The notes beneath the pieces are model-generated. The model saw only the letters and a list, made by a program, of their open reading frames with translations, was not told where the DNA came from and did not search any database. From NCBI RefSeq assembly GCF_964204645.1, contig NC_134025.1, forward strand, positions 27,310,001 through 27,374,000: a DNA stretch of 64,000 nt, read 5' to 3'. Within the stretch, counting starts at the first letter, position 1. Every line of letters starts with the position of its first letter. Made by a program: the position numbers and the translations under genes. This document shows positions 1 through 12,534 of this stretch, piece after piece. The DNA is from Tubulanus polymorphus (taxonomy: Eukaryota > Nemertea > Palaeonemertea > Tubulaniformes > Tubulanidae).

Positions 1-3000
1 CTTTGAGCCGATTTAACGGTTATTCAAATCTATTGTAGGTATTTTATTTGGTGGTAACACAAATAATGTTTTTGATCATATTGTTTTAATATTCTATATC
101 ATAACTTGTCTATTTTCAGGGATAGCAAAGTTAGTCAGTTGCTGCGAGACAGTTTGGGTAATCTATCATGTCGGACGTGTATGATAGCCCAAGTATCACC
201 ACTTATACCGCACTACAACGAGACTTTACAAGTCATCCAACTCGCTGCTCGAATTCATAGAATGCGACGAAGAAGGGCCAAGGTAAGGCTGAAATTTTAA
301 AACTTCAGATTTGTTAAAACAATTTATGTGTTTACCATAAGTTAAAATGAGGGATGTTTGTATTTTTCAGTGGTCAGGAAGTGCCAGTTCTGATGACAGC
401 TCATCATGTGCTAGTGATGAAAGTCATCGTATGCGTCGACCGATGAGACCGAGAATGGGAATATTGCGCGAAGGTGTCGCGTATTCGAGCGCGATTTCGT
501 CGCATTCTGATCCGGAATATACTTCTAGTAGTGAACAATCTTGTGACACCGTCATATATATCGGTAGAAATGGTCAGTCGTTAAGTGACCGCGAGTTAAC
601 TGACAATGAAGGACCGCCGGTCTCTATACCGATTATGCCCCGTACTCAGTTAAGATATTCGCCGAAACCATCAAGTCGAGCTTCTAGTCGTGGATCTAAT
701 CGTTCATCCGAGGACGAGGGTAGTATGTCTGATCGAAGTGAAGGTCGTACACCTAAGATGGGCACAACTTCGATACGTAGAAAAGCATCTGTTCCACAGG
801 TGGTTACTGGTACTCCTAGCCGTGCATTATCACCACCACCAAATAGCAGTAATGTTGTACATCTACCGCGTAAACAAAAAGCAAAAGATGCTTCGTCTAG
901 TCTGAAATTTGGTCCTCGAAGCAGAAGTCGTGATCTAAGTAAGGAATTGTGGATCGATGGTCCAGCTGCAGCTACAACTAGCGATTCAGCGCCACCTGCT
1001 GGAGAACAATGGGTTGATGGACCACAAGAGTTTATTGCAGCAGATGAGAAAGATGTTGGTTCCGGTGAATGTTGGATTGATGGACCGCCAGAAATGCTTT
1101 CAAAAACTCGCCATCATCACGCATCTCACAAGATGCATAAACATATGATCGCAGCTGAAGTTTATACCGATGAAAGTCAAGAAATATCCCTAGTCGATAA
1201 GTATCACCAAAACATTGCGCGTGCCCATGCTATGAAAGAGAAGCAGGCTAAAGAGCAAGTTCTAGTTGAAGCAAGGGAAAAACTGTTGGCCGAACAAAAA
1301 GAACGTGAACGCATAGAACGTGAAGAACAGATTGGTAGAATGGAGGTTGAAGTTGAAGCAACGACTTCAGTCGTTGAAGAACCACAGATGGCTGCACTAA
1401 ACGCTGAAAATAACAATCAAACACAAGCCGTGTACGAAGAATTATCTAATTGTGGTACTTTGAAACGTCAAAAAACCGAAGGTCAGTCAGTTCATGAAGG
1501 TCGAGAGGGTCGTGCCGAACGACCAACTAGTCTTGTGAGTGTGGATAGTGTAAAGGCGCATAAAGCAGATTCTCGTCCGGTTAGCACTCTTGGTCTGGAG
1601 ACTTGTGATACTCATCAGGCCACTGATAAACAGACCGCTACTGATGATAATCCAGATAACTACATGCAGGTTAAACCGTTCGTTCGGGACTGGGTAGAAA
1701 AACATAGCGTTATGTCTTCTGTGAAGTCGGCTAAATGTGCTGAAGCTGATCAACATATGGACAGTAAAATTACTTACGAAACTGTTGTACATCATAAGCA
1801 GCGAAGTAGTCGCGAAAGTTCACCAATGCATCGTGATGAGAAGGCGACTTCTCCGCATCAGTCACCGGCCATCACATCGAAATTTAAACACGAGATTAAA
1901 AAGCGTTTGAAGAAACAGGCATTACCGCCACCCGTCAATACGAATTCGCGAGTTGCCGAATGGGTGCAGTCCGTTGCATCAACATCGCAGGATGTGGTGT
2001 TAGTAGATGATTCCTGTTATCATCATTCATTACCACATCGGTCGAAACATGAGAATACTGCTGATTATCATACCTGTCGTCGTACGGAATCGCCACAGCG
2101 AACGAAAGTTCGAACGTCGAGTCGAACTGAAAAACGATACCATTATTCCGAGAGTAATAAAGTGCCTTCAAATCAGCCGGAAGTTGTTGGCGATGACAAT
2201 CAAATGACAATCGATAAACAATCAGAAATTGGTGACTCTGTTAAATCGAATCATCAGTCAGTTTATGAACAAACAGCCGATGAGGAATTAGAAACAGGTG
2301 AAGCTGTGAATAATTCAATCGATGCGTTGAAAGATGATGAGACTGTCGAATCCGTTTACTCTTCAAGGCGATCGCAAGAGTTAGATTATACGAGCGAATT
2401 TATAAACAGTCATCTAAAACTTACCGAGGAAATTCATATCGACGTGGAACCCACTGGTGCTAATAATGAACAGTTATCTCCATTGCTATCGGACGATTCT
2501 CAACAAAATAGCGATCGTAAGATTGTGCGACCATCTTGTCTCAGGCGCCCAGATGGCGCTTCGAATCCTAATCTGAATAAATTGTACGAGGAAGGTGCGG
2601 ATGAAAGTGAAACACACCCTCTGTTAATGTCGCCATCTAAATCAAGTCATATTACTGCATCTACCGCACAAACTGTAACTGTGGCACGCACAGTTGTTGA
2701 GGATGTTGCTGAATCGAAGGTAAATAAAGTAAAATCACGTCCGCCATTACCAACTGCGAGCAAACCTTCCAAATCAATAAGCGCTAAGACTGAATCAGTG
2801 AAAAGCAAAAAGCCGAGTCCAAGTAGTAAATCAGGATTGCCTATTTTTGGAATTGGTAAAGGAAGGTCAATATCGTCTAGTCCTGGGCCGAGTGCAAGTA
2901 AGGATAAAGTAACCAGTAAGCTTCCTCAACGATCGGCTAGTGCATCACCAGTTAGTAGTCATTCTAGCGGTAGTAATGCCAAGGCTGCTTCCAAAACATC

Positions 3001-4581
3001 CAAAGGACAACAGTCAGTGAAATCGAAAGTACCTGTGTTGCCAGCATCAGTCACAAAATTGGAGAAATCTAAAGATGTGCGATTAAAAGAAAGTAAAAAA
3101 GATGTGAAAGACAAAAAGGATTCGAAAGATAAGTCGAAAGATCCAAAATTAAAAGAAACCAAGGCTAAGGATTCGAGTAAAAGTTCAAAAAAGGATGCAA
3201 AAGAAGTTAAAGCTAAAGATTCAAAATCCTCCCCTTTAAGAGCATCGCTTCGTGGTAGTCCATTGTTTCGTCGTAACAAGGATAAAGATAAAGACAAGGA
3301 GAAGGAAAAAGAGAAAAAAGAGCAAAAGGAAAAGGCCAAAGATAAAGGGAAAGATAAAGATAAGAAAAACAAAGATAGTAAATTACCTGTTTCTAAATTA
3401 AGCAATAATCGTGTGAGTGAATTGACTGGGCATACAATGTTAAAACTTGAATCTGATCGCGATAGTGGAAATGACAGTGCTGCTCCTGAGGGTGCTAGTA
3501 AACTTTTATCACCGTACTCGGCATTGACCATGCCTCGTAATTCAATGCATTCAAGTAGCGGCCATGGCAGTGATAACAGTAGTATATTCAGTGGACAAGT
3601 TTTTTCAAAACATTTGTCAAAAATGGACCAGCGTCAAGGAGGAATGAGCAGTGGTTATGAAAGCATGTTACGCGATAGTGAAGCAACCGGCTCCTCACAT
3701 GATTCAACTAGCGAAGGTTCAACGTCTGAGAAGGTCCAGGGCACAAAACTACTAAGGAAAAAATCTTGTAAGTAACTTTTTGGAATTGAATTTTATATCA
3801 AATATCTGAATGGAGAAAAATGTACCTGCTTACTTAGACAAGATATATATAAATGATTGTTTGTTTCAGCTACAAGAAGGAGTAGATCAGCTCCTGCCCG
3901 AACACCAGATAGTCCATCCATTAGCTGTATAAATAGTCCATTGAGTTGTCGTAAGGCGTATAGTCCATCACCTAGAGCCTGGGTAGATACGAGACAGGTT
4001 GCTTACTTTTCTGATGAACCGCTTGAATTAAAGCATTACAACACAGATGATGTAGAACGAATGCATCGCAGACGCTTAGAAGAAATTCAAGTAAGTTTTG
4101 ATTTAAACTTAGCAGATGCCAATGAGCCATCCCTATAATTGCTCGATTAGAACTTTTAGTATGTTTAGTATTTACATGTATTTCTATTTTTACAGCAACA
4201 ACAAATTCGTGAGCTGCGATATCAAAAGATCCGTGCTTTAATGAGAAAGCAAGATGAACTTAAAGAGGAGTTGTGTCGTGCTAAAGATAGACTGATGATT
4301 GACAGAACTAATTGGAGTTATGACTGTAAGTAGCTCTGTCTACAGTATGTTGGTTCACTAAATCAAATAACTGAAAGTGACTTAAAAATCCTTAGGGAAA
4401 AGCATTAATTTATTTTCTATTTATTTTTCTTATAGTGCACGTTGCTGATCAACTTGACTGGGATGATCCAAACTATTTGGAAGCACTTGAAAATGAAACG
4501 GCAATTCTGGAGAAACGTGTTGACGCTTGTAAATCTCACATCATGATGGTCACCTGCTTCGATGTGGGAATGAGCTTTTAA
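1..4581 (+). CDS. KIF26: KIF26-type kinesin-like protein, 3' part (5' end outside window)
   Basis: Coding exons are 120-282, 371-3767, 3870-4090, 4196-4325 and 4436-4581 (TAA); phases agree across all joins. The first exon encodes the end of the kinesin motor domain (SKVSQLLRDSLGNLSCRT followed by a basic RMRRRRAK). One giant 3.4 kb exon encodes a disordered Ser/Lys/Asp-rich tail with three copies of a W(I/V)DGP motif, a Lys/Asp/Glu-rich stretch and the motif SSGYESMLRDSEATGSS. The last exons give the family C-terminus: a basic coiled segment (VERMHRRRLEEIQ), then YLEALENETAILEKRV and HIMMVTCFDV. This closely follows the KIF26A/KIF26B C-terminus. KIF26/VAB-8 kinesins are atypical motors, in vertebrates thought to lack ATPase activity, that bind microtubules and act in cell migration and signalling. 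Catalytic P-loop residues lie upstream of the window, so activity cannot be judged. A or B paralogue not assigned. Confidence 0.9.
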
Positions 4582-7500
4582 AGTTAACCAGGCTCAAACC
4601 CCGCAATGTACTTTCTTTTCTTATCAATGAAGAACAGTTTAGGTACTTTCGAAATTTGGAACTTTCCCTGAGCATTTAGGATTTCCATAACTTTCTAAAC
4701 ATATATCCGCTATTTTCTCCTATAAGGAGAAGGTTTTTCAACCAGGGTTTGTGGGTGATTCTATGAAATTAAGATTAACTTCTGAACTGTTAACCTATAT
4801 AGTATTAACATACCTCTAATCATATATATGGCTTAACTACTGCTATGAACCATCATCATGTGTGCCTTTCAGTCAGCGTTAACTAAAACATCAAATGCAG
4901 TATTGCTCACTGAATTGTCACCATGAAATGTAACATTTTTATACATTTTATAAAAATGTTTAATATACATCTAATCTGAGTATTTTCTGTCACAAAGACG
5001 ATAAAGGAAAGAAAAATCATAAAGATGTGGTTGCAGAAATGAAATTTCCATGACAGTATTTTTGTTTCATACTTTTTCCCGATAATTGGTTGGTTTCTTT
5101 GGAAAAAAAAACTAAATTCAGCTATAACATTTCTGCAGTCAAACATTCGTTTTGACCACCAGGTGCTACGTGTAAAAAAAAACAACCAATCGCTGCTCGT
5201 GTTTTACGTTATGTGCTCAAACGATAAGCAATGATATTTTGTAGAAAGTTTAACGGTGTATGAGATGAGGATCTAATTTTGTACATGTAAATGTTTTCCA
5301 CGCTGCATCAACCACCATATATTGTAACATCACCCAAAACTGTTTTATACAACGCAACGATATTTCACGCGTACCATTATGTACAAAATACATACTTGGA
5401 AAATGTCCGTTTTATGCTTAGAATTTTACAGAATGTTTTAGTAGGTAAAAGAATGGCGGTTTTGAACAACTCGGAAGAAGCAATAAGAACTGCATATTAA
5501 TCAGATTATTCTTAAATTTGATATGAGAACATTTTATACGCTATGAGTAGGCACTCGCTAGGTAACTAGCTTTAGAGATAAAATGTTTCACCCAACAAGA
5601 ATTTAATTAAAATCATTTGCAAAATAGAGAATATTAGATTTTAATATTGGCTGATAACTATTAGTCCAAATTCTATTCAAATTTGTTTTTAATCTGTGAT
5701 TTAAGTAACTGATATGAAGAGAATGAATTCACTGAATGTTTTTTCAGTACTTACCACTAATCAGGTAATGAAAGGGTACTGAAGATATGCTAAGTAATCA
5801 TGACAATCATTTCTGTAAATGTCGTAAGTTTTTTTAGAAATTCGTGAATTTGATGATGACTATGGGTTTACCAGTATGAGGTAATGTAATATAGAATTGA
5901 TACATAGTGTATTTATATCGTATGAAGTATAGGGTGTTATGGGATTGAAGTTTTCTACTTGTAACTGACATTAGTCTTACCCCAAGGCATTTCTGGCCTT
6001 CAGCTTCATCCTAATGATATTGTTCTAGAATATATGGACAAAGTACCTGAAAGTTTCTATGTTGCTGAAAATACTTTCGCAAAATTGTCAATAACAACAA
6101 ATGGTAAATGATAATACATTATTATCAATGGTGTCTATGAAAATGCGCACGCATCTGTGCTAATTTATTGTGTATAGTCTTAACTGATTTTTTGCTGTAA
6201 TTTCAAATCTTCCTTAAAAAAAGAGATTTCAAATCACAGTGAAACAAAATTTAAATAAGAATTTAGTGTATAGCATGTTCAATAATAATAATGTTGATAA
6301 ATGTTTAGAGATTGTGTATTCACTGTATCTATTACAATTAAATAGTGGCAATCAATTTCGTTCATGCCATAGATAAAACAAGGTTGATTGTATCTCTCTT
6401 TCTTGGATAGTAGTGACGAATTTATGTAATTTTTGATGAAGAATTTTCTTAAATTATTAGTTAATCATGAATGATATATAATTTTGTAAAAATCGCCGAG
6501 TAGCCCGTCTACTTGTGCAATGGTGCTGTCAATTTACTTTTAATCATTATGACTGGTGGTTGTTTGGTTCAATCATTGACAGAGCACCAGTCTTAATGTG
6601 ACCCTGAAGCATTACAGTTCATCAGTGTGAAATGGTATACCACTCACTTCCAGAAACTAAATGACAAATCATACAATTTATGGCTTATTTGTTCCTTTGA
6701 ACCGAAGTATTTTTTCGACATGTAGCGAATGCATATATGTTCAGAAAATATCTAATAACATCTATTTAATCATGCTTAATCAGAGGTCATGAGTAAAAAT
6801 TATAAAGTTGCAATATTTAATTACGATATGTTAATTTGTACAGTTGTAAAAAAAGTCTGGTAGTATAGTATATAAATAAATATATTATACATATTAATTA
6901 ATGAAAGCAACAATCTGTATTGATGAATACAAAATAAACAACACAAGAAAAATAATAAAGAAATGTTTTATCTTTAGTTAATTGCCGATTTGTGCAGCTT
7001 TGTCTGAAATTCTGTACCCCGTGATGATATCCCAGCCTGTTTTCTGAAAATGGCCAAGGCAGAACTCGCTTAATACAGATCACCTGGGACTGGAAAATTT
7101 TGTCGGAATTAAACGAAATTCGAATTAGGTGCTCTCATTTGAATAAAAATAACCTAGAGGGGACTGGAATTTGTCTGAAATAAGGGAATGTCCAAAAATT
7201 ACGTACCTCTAATTGGGGGAGGAGGGTTACTGAATTTTGGTACAAAGTGGTACATAGGGGGAGGGGGTCAGCAAAAAAGGAATGTACTTTGAGGGAGGGG
7301 TGTATTAATCAATTTTGGTACGTACTTAATGCACCAAACTCAAATGAAAATAGCCGATTGATTCATTGAAAGAAGTCAATCTTCCTTGATAAAGCTATCA
7401 AAACAGTAGAAAAAACAAAATGGATGCTTAGATTATAATATAAAATAATTTTCTTATTCACAAATTTTCAAGGTACATGTATGATGCAATATTTGCTACA

Positions 7501-8327
7501 TTATTTTGCTGTCTTTAGCATTCCCACTGTAGTAAACCGGAAAAAATGATCAAATGGTGAATTCATGTAGTAGGAATATTTCAACAATATTCATTTCTTA
7601 GTGCCTTTTAGCCTGCAACAAATGAAATCATCAATGTTTGGAAAATGCCTACAATCTCTGCCACATAATGTATAACTACCTAGTCCACTTATTAATCAAT
7701 TTCTAACACATTACTAATCTAAAGAACATTAAGTCAAGATTTCAGCAGTTTCTAGTTGAGGTAGACAAATATTTTGTCCTCATCACAAAATATGTTAAAT
7801 ATAATAGCCCCGATAGTCGGCATGAATGTATACAACTAACCTACGGACAGGGCAGTTCAAATATTACAACTTTACACACCTAGTTGATTATATCATTGAT
7901 TATTAGTAGTAGTTTAGATCGAACTAATTCATTCATAACTCACTAAAAGATAGGAAAACCACATATACAAACATATCTTTCTTTCACTCATCTATTTCTA
8001 TTCTTTGATAGACATCAAACTCGAAGCTAACACATGTAACAGTCTACAGCAATCATTTCTATTCGATATGCATCAAAAATTCTTAAAGCCGTATATCAAA
8101 TACACAAATATTCATTGTTCTCTTTCTTCTATCTTCTGCACATCATCTAGAGGATGAATAGAATTTTAAAAATTGCCCTAATGCATACAACATAGGTAAT
8201 AAATGGAAGATAACAGAATAGTAGATCAGTCACAATGAGTTACAGTTCATCGAACATATAGAAAGCAGTTAATAATAGTCTAATAGCGAATTTTACACAG
8301 TCTTTTTTTAGAAACTTCACGCGTGTG
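4582..8327. other. Convergent 3' flanks of KIF26 and DRAP1
   Basis: This AT-rich stretch separates the stop codons of two convergent genes. No ORF has conserved content; a short one at 5291-5500 looks like chance within the KIF26 3' untranslated region. AT-rich AATAAA-type hexamers cluster near 6870-6890 on the plus strand and could end the KIF26 transcript. A G-rich segment at about 7190-7330, beginning with GGAATGTCCAAAAATTACGT and containing runs of GGGGGAGG, looks like a dispersed repeat. The DRAP1 3' untranslated region occupies an unknown part of the right side. Confidence 0.5.
7190..7335. repeat. G-rich interspersed repeat candidate
   Basis: The segment starts with GGAATGTCCAAAAATTACGT, has several GGGGGAGG-like runs and two copies of a TTTTGGTAC word, and ends near TACGTACTTAATGCACC. 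The ends share only the TACGTA core in inverted orientation, so a transposon assignment is tentative. It is unlike the AT-rich flanks in base composition. Copy number is not visible from one window. Confidence 0.35.
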
Positions 8328-11270
8328 TCATGAATCGTAATCGTCGTCTTTGTCCGCAGGTTTTACAACCATTGGTGGCATGCCGGGATATATTCCCGGT
8401 AGAGGGGGAGGTGGGGGATACGGATATGGCATCTGTAGAGGTGACGACGATGGCGGCATCATCGGATGTGTCGGTATCATCGGCATCGCGGGGAAAGGAA
8501 GACGCATACCATAACCAGGCACACTGCTGAAATAAACGACAACTTTATTAGAAGCCTAACAACAAATTAACCAATGATTAATGCAGTAGAGCAGTAAAGT
8601 CAGTAGAACCCGCTCAATTCAGATCATTTGGGGCCAACGAAATTAATCCGTTTTTTTTGTGTAGTTTAGGTATGATATAAGTATGATCCAAATTAAGTAG
8701 GTTTGACAGAGCGACCAATTCATCCGTACTCGGTACCGATAATCAATGCACTGCTCAATCAAGTCTTTAATGAATATTTTCCAGAAGACTTGCAATTTTC
8801 AACAAGTAAAACAATTCAATGTAAACTGAGTAAGGCTCATTACAATCTATAGTGAATACAACAATAAATGCTTACCTGGTTATCGAATCAGGAGACATAA
8901 AGTGATGATACATAGAAGGGGTAAAAGGAAGAGAAGGATGAACAACGGGAGGAAATAAACGATGATGTAAATCGTTTTTATCGTCGTGCAGATTTTGATG
9001 ATGAGACAAGTTTGAAATTGGATTTCGATTTTCGGTATCGTTCGTCGAATCACAGTCAGTAGTTTTTGGCAGCGAATCCGGTGTATGTGAAACGTGAGAT
9101 TCATTATTTTCGCTGGAATCTGCGTTTATAGCAGCAGCAGCGGTAGTGGCAGCAGCGGCAGCGTGATGCTCTATCGTCTCATCAGCATCATCCGTTTCAT
9201 TGTCATCTTCATCGTCTTCTGTATCTTTTTCCTATCAAACGTAGAAAGAGAACGTACTGATAACCGAGTAAGCCCAATCACAATTTGAAATAACACGCAT
9301 GATATCGATTAAGTGAACACAAACAGTTATAGAAACCTCCAAAGTAGTAAACAATACTGTAAGTTAACCTAAGTATTGAAAATATGTTCTAATTAACAAT
9401 AAGAAACCCATTTGTTTGGCAAATGTTATTGTGCTTAGATTCTTTTTAGACTATTGTTTTTCTTACATGATTCAGTTTATCATAGAATTTAACACAAACC
9501 TGCGCATGACAATCATCCATGCCATCAGTCTGTTTGTCCTTTTTACTATTTTTTGATTTTCGCGGTTTATCCTTCGCAGCGAGGTCACCTCTGCTTTTTC
9601 TTGGTCTGGAAATAATCAAAATCTTTGAGTAAAAAAAAATGATTCAAACAGTGTTAAACCGGGGAAGTTGAAGTCTACACCGACCGTCCTCGAGGTCTGT
9701 GAACTGCTGTCTCCACGACAAGTGGATCTTCATCTTCTTCGTTTTGAGTATCGGGAACGGCCGCCACTAAATCTTTTAAGAAGTCAAATTTACTTTCCGC
9801 CATAATCACTTGTTTCCTGTTACAATAGAAATCAAATCATTTAAACTATAAGAATTTCGATATTTTCATTGACAGACGCTGACACTAGTAGGAATAATGG
9901 GGTACCAGCACATCAGCTATCTCGTCAGATGGCGCCACTAAATTATCAGACGTACTCAATCAAAATAAGGAACTCTGTGAATTAACTTGAATCTCAATTT
10001 TTTATCTTCCAATCCAAAAATAAGGCAAATCACTCATCTAGATAAACATAAACTCAAGATAAATCTCTAGAGTTCATATGTGGCACAATTATTATACATC
10101 AAAGAATACAAACACATGTGAAGGAGTAAGAGTCTTCGCACTTCGTCCTTGAGTGATAGTATACGCTCTAGTAACCAATGTCTCGATGAATAATTCCAGA
10201 GTTTTCGCTAACCAGTTCTCAAGGAAAAACATGCAAAAATGATTTCCATCTTCTTAGCAGAACAATACATTCGCCTTTAATGATTTTAACTTTCACGTTA
10301 TTAAATATAGAAACAATTTGCGGTATTTTTAAAAGGATACAGATAATGACAGGAACGGCTGCAGCAACTTTTCCAACATCTTCATCTGTTTGCATAATCT
10401 TCTTAATACGAGCCTGTTATGAAAATGGGAATAGTCTGATGAGAAAGAAGAAACCGAGTGGTTTATTTCTGGGTGAGGGGTGCGTCAGTCAAGAGAGTTG
10501 GTCCTCCTTACTACCGAGATGACGTTATTTACCGAGATGACATGAAATATACCATAATTATTTATCCCTTATTGCTTTTAACACTTGAAATCATGTTATA
10601 AATGCCTTCTAGAGTCATATTTTACATATTTTTCCAGATATTTTGTAAAAAAAGTCTTAACTTCAAATACTTCTTCTCGGTTAGCAATAAAATTTTATTG
10701 AATTTGATTGATCGACGATCTCATCTCGGTAAAGTCAAAAGTTATTTTTCTACAAAAATATCCTTTATATATAAAGGTATTTATTACTGATATAATATGA
10801 TTTCAAGTGTTAAAATCGATAAGGAATAGATAAATATGTTATATTTCATGTCATCTCGGTTGATGTTGGTTGATCTCGGTAAATTACAACATCTCGGTAA
10901 TAAGAAAAGTACCGAAAAGAGAGTAGTCAGTAGAGACAGCAATGACACCTACATTTAATGACACACCTACATCTAAAGACACCTACATGAGGCGTATTAC
11001 AGCAACTGTCTTATAACAGTCAAAATTCGGACTAGGGCCTATTTCCATTTTACACTAGCCTACCGAGTTGGGCACGGTACGGGTGTAAGGCCTACTTATT
11101 TTTATTATGAGGTTGTAGACGGTAGTTCCTCTCCGGGGGAGGAGTGTCAGTCCACAACGATAAATAGAAAATATCTCGCCGAGTTTAATTAACAATTAAC
11201 CATCAATCAAAGGTTTTATCGCACTTACTGGCGGGAACCTAGCGTTAAATTTCTTCTTTTTACTGGGCAT
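8328..11270 (-). CDS. DRAP1: DR1-associated corepressor, NC2 alpha subunit
   Basis: Exons in transcription order: 11270-11229, 10413-10341, 10207-10114, 9816-9685, 9605-9500, 9231-8876, 8526-8328. The total is 1002 nt, 333 aa. The N-terminus MPSKKKKFNARFPP starts the gene. The H2A-like histone fold follows (ARIKKIMQTDEDVGKVAAAV; KTLELFIETLV; SAKTLTPSHVKQVI; KFDFLKDLVAAVPDTQ). Then comes a basic linker (PRKSRGDLAAKDKPRKSK), an acidic EDDEDD stretch, Ala/His-rich and Pro/Met-rich segments, and the C-terminus DDDYDS, which matches the acidic-YDS end of vertebrate DRAP1. With DR1 it forms the NC2 heterodimer that binds TBP on DNA and regulates core promoter use in the nucleus. It is longer than the about 205-residue human protein because of the low-complexity C-terminal half. 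The start is fixed by family conservation. Confidence 0.93.
8601..8709. mobile_element. Degenerate pogo-like MITE candidate
   Basis: The left end reads CAGTAGAACCCGCTCAATT and the right end, read in reverse, CTGTCAAACCTACTTAATT. The two are recognisably inverted but diverged. The body contains an 8-T run. It lies in the last intron of DRAP1. The TA target duplication is not clear, so the call is weak. Confidence 0.35.
10508..10904. mobile_element. Foldback/MITE element in DRAP1 intron 1
   Basis: The left arm (about 10508-10600) and right arm (about 10785-10904) are inverted copies. Both contain CCGAGATGACATGAAATATA, then a TTTATCC/TTTATCTATTCC segment, then TTTTAACACTTGAAATCAT. The extreme ends are TTACTACCGAGATG and, in reverse, TTATTACCGAGATG. 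ACCGAGAT is repeated several times within each end. The middle of about 180 nt has no coding capacity. This fits a non-autonomous DNA transposon or foldback element. The superfamily is not identified. Confidence 0.7.
10943..10993. repeat. Short imperfect tandem repeat, unit about 17 nt
   Basis: Three consecutive copies of a unit based on GACACCTACAT with variable spacers lie just downstream of the foldback element in the DRAP1 first intron. The copies differ by small indels. No function is apparent. Confidence 0.5.
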
Positions 11271-11330
11271 CGCGTCAAAATATTTTCGTATCTTTTTACT
11301 ACACCGGAAATATGTATTGAGTACAGCTAG

Positions 11331-11342
11331 TGCGCGTGCGCA
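11331..11342 (-). promoter_or_regulatory. NRF-1-type palindromic site upstream of DRAP1
   Basis: TGCGCGTGCGCA lies 61 nt upstream of the DRAP1 start codon. Read on the minus strand it is TGCGCACGCGCA, a full match to the NRF-1 consensus YGCGCAYGCGCR. An ACCGGAAAT ETS-like core lies between it and the ATG (about 11302-11310). Both are common in TATA-less housekeeping promoters. Binding is inferred, not shown. Confidence 0.6.
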
Positions 11343-12534
11343 ATATGAATTTCCTCGCTTGCCACAGTTTATCTCTAAATGCCAAATAAAGTGTTGAATT
11401 TAATTTGCGTGATTTTTTCCGTCACACTGGCCGAACAAGCCTAGCCAAAAACCTCGACTGCACTCGCTTTCCAAAGTTGGAATTCATCAAGGCAGGGGCG
11501 GATCCTAGTCTGAATACCAGTTGTTGTTACGGGTTCCCTATACAATATTGTTTGCGGGGAAATAGTAATTCCTGGGGGGTTTGTAGGCTGTGCCCAGCCC
11601 ACCTGGGTGCAATGACGTTACTTAAAATTCTGCCGATCACAAAGGCTGAAACAAAGCATAACGAACGAACCATGATTTTTTCGCTCGGTTGAACAGCGCT
11701 TAATAGTCCAATACACACAACGATGGATTAACTGGATCCATGCGTCTAAGGCACTTTTCTATCGCCATCTTAAATCTAGAATTGCCTTACGAACTGTTGG
11801 TTTATCCGAAACAGATAAGATCCACTAATTGCTCGATTGAGATGCTCTAGTCATGACCTGCGTGTGGGAGATGACCGGAGATGGGAGATGACCGCACCCC
11901 CTATACCCCGCCATCAACGCATATGTGAATTTTGTATAACCTCAATGAGATAGAGAACGAAGTCCATGTTATTTTATATTGCCCTCAGTACAGTAATGCG
12001 CTTGCCGTACACATCCCAAGAAATGTTATTATTCGTCTAAACACATATAAAGTTGCCAAATTTATGAGAAACCCCCTCGATAGTATCTATTCATCAAAAT
12101 TTCTGAACAAAGTAAAAGATATTAAATCACTTCATTAATCTAGTTTATCAAATAAGATCATAATATGTAAATCACTTTTACTGATTTTGCAGTTGTCTGT
12201 ATGTGTAAATGTCCTTACTAACTGTATCCGTTTATATTTGTAGAATCTGGGTCATAATACCTCCGCCCAAGATACCTCCACCCAAATATGTCATACGAGA
12301 ATATTTTCTGACAATAAGCATATTATCATTATTAGATATTTATGACACTGCCCGTTTACGTGGGCGATATAATGTTATAAATGGATGAATTAGAACAAAG
12401 AACAAAAAAACTAGTGTGCCACATCAAATTATTATTTCAAATGACGATTTTTCTTACACGGATTTCGAAGTTTCTCATAGCAGGTGCGCGTTTCACCTTT
12501 GAAGTGTACATTAACAAAAAAATCTAGTTACACA
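11343..12534. other. Intergenic DNA between DRAP1 and the FkbM-like gene, with LINE debris
   Basis: No intact gene is visible. The segment 11400-11900 holds short open frames on both strands with no recognisable domain and a small GGGAGATGACCG duplication near 11866-11894. The segment from 11932 is a LINE remnant, described separately. The remaining bases up to 12534 include the 3' flank of the minus-strand gene that ends there. Confidence 0.5.
11932..12410 (+). mobile_element. Non-LTR retrotransposon 3' fragment
   Basis: A 68-residue frame at 11932-12138 contains EIENEVHVILYCPQYS, the pattern (E-x-E-x-H-x-x-x-x-C-P-x-Y) found at the C-terminus of many invertebrate LINE reverse transcriptases. 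Downstream, near 12350-12400, comes CTGCCCGTTTACGTGGGC followed by an ATATAATGTTATAAATGGAT-type tail, as in LINE 3' ends. The upstream reverse transcriptase is missing, so this is a 5'-truncated dead copy on the plus strand. Confidence 0.6.

Noticed and set aside
2959-3531. 190-codon minus-strand frame rich in Ser/Leu/Phe
   Set aside because: It is the antisense of the Lys/Asp/Ser-rich KIF26 tail. Low-complexity coding DNA leaves the reverse strand open.
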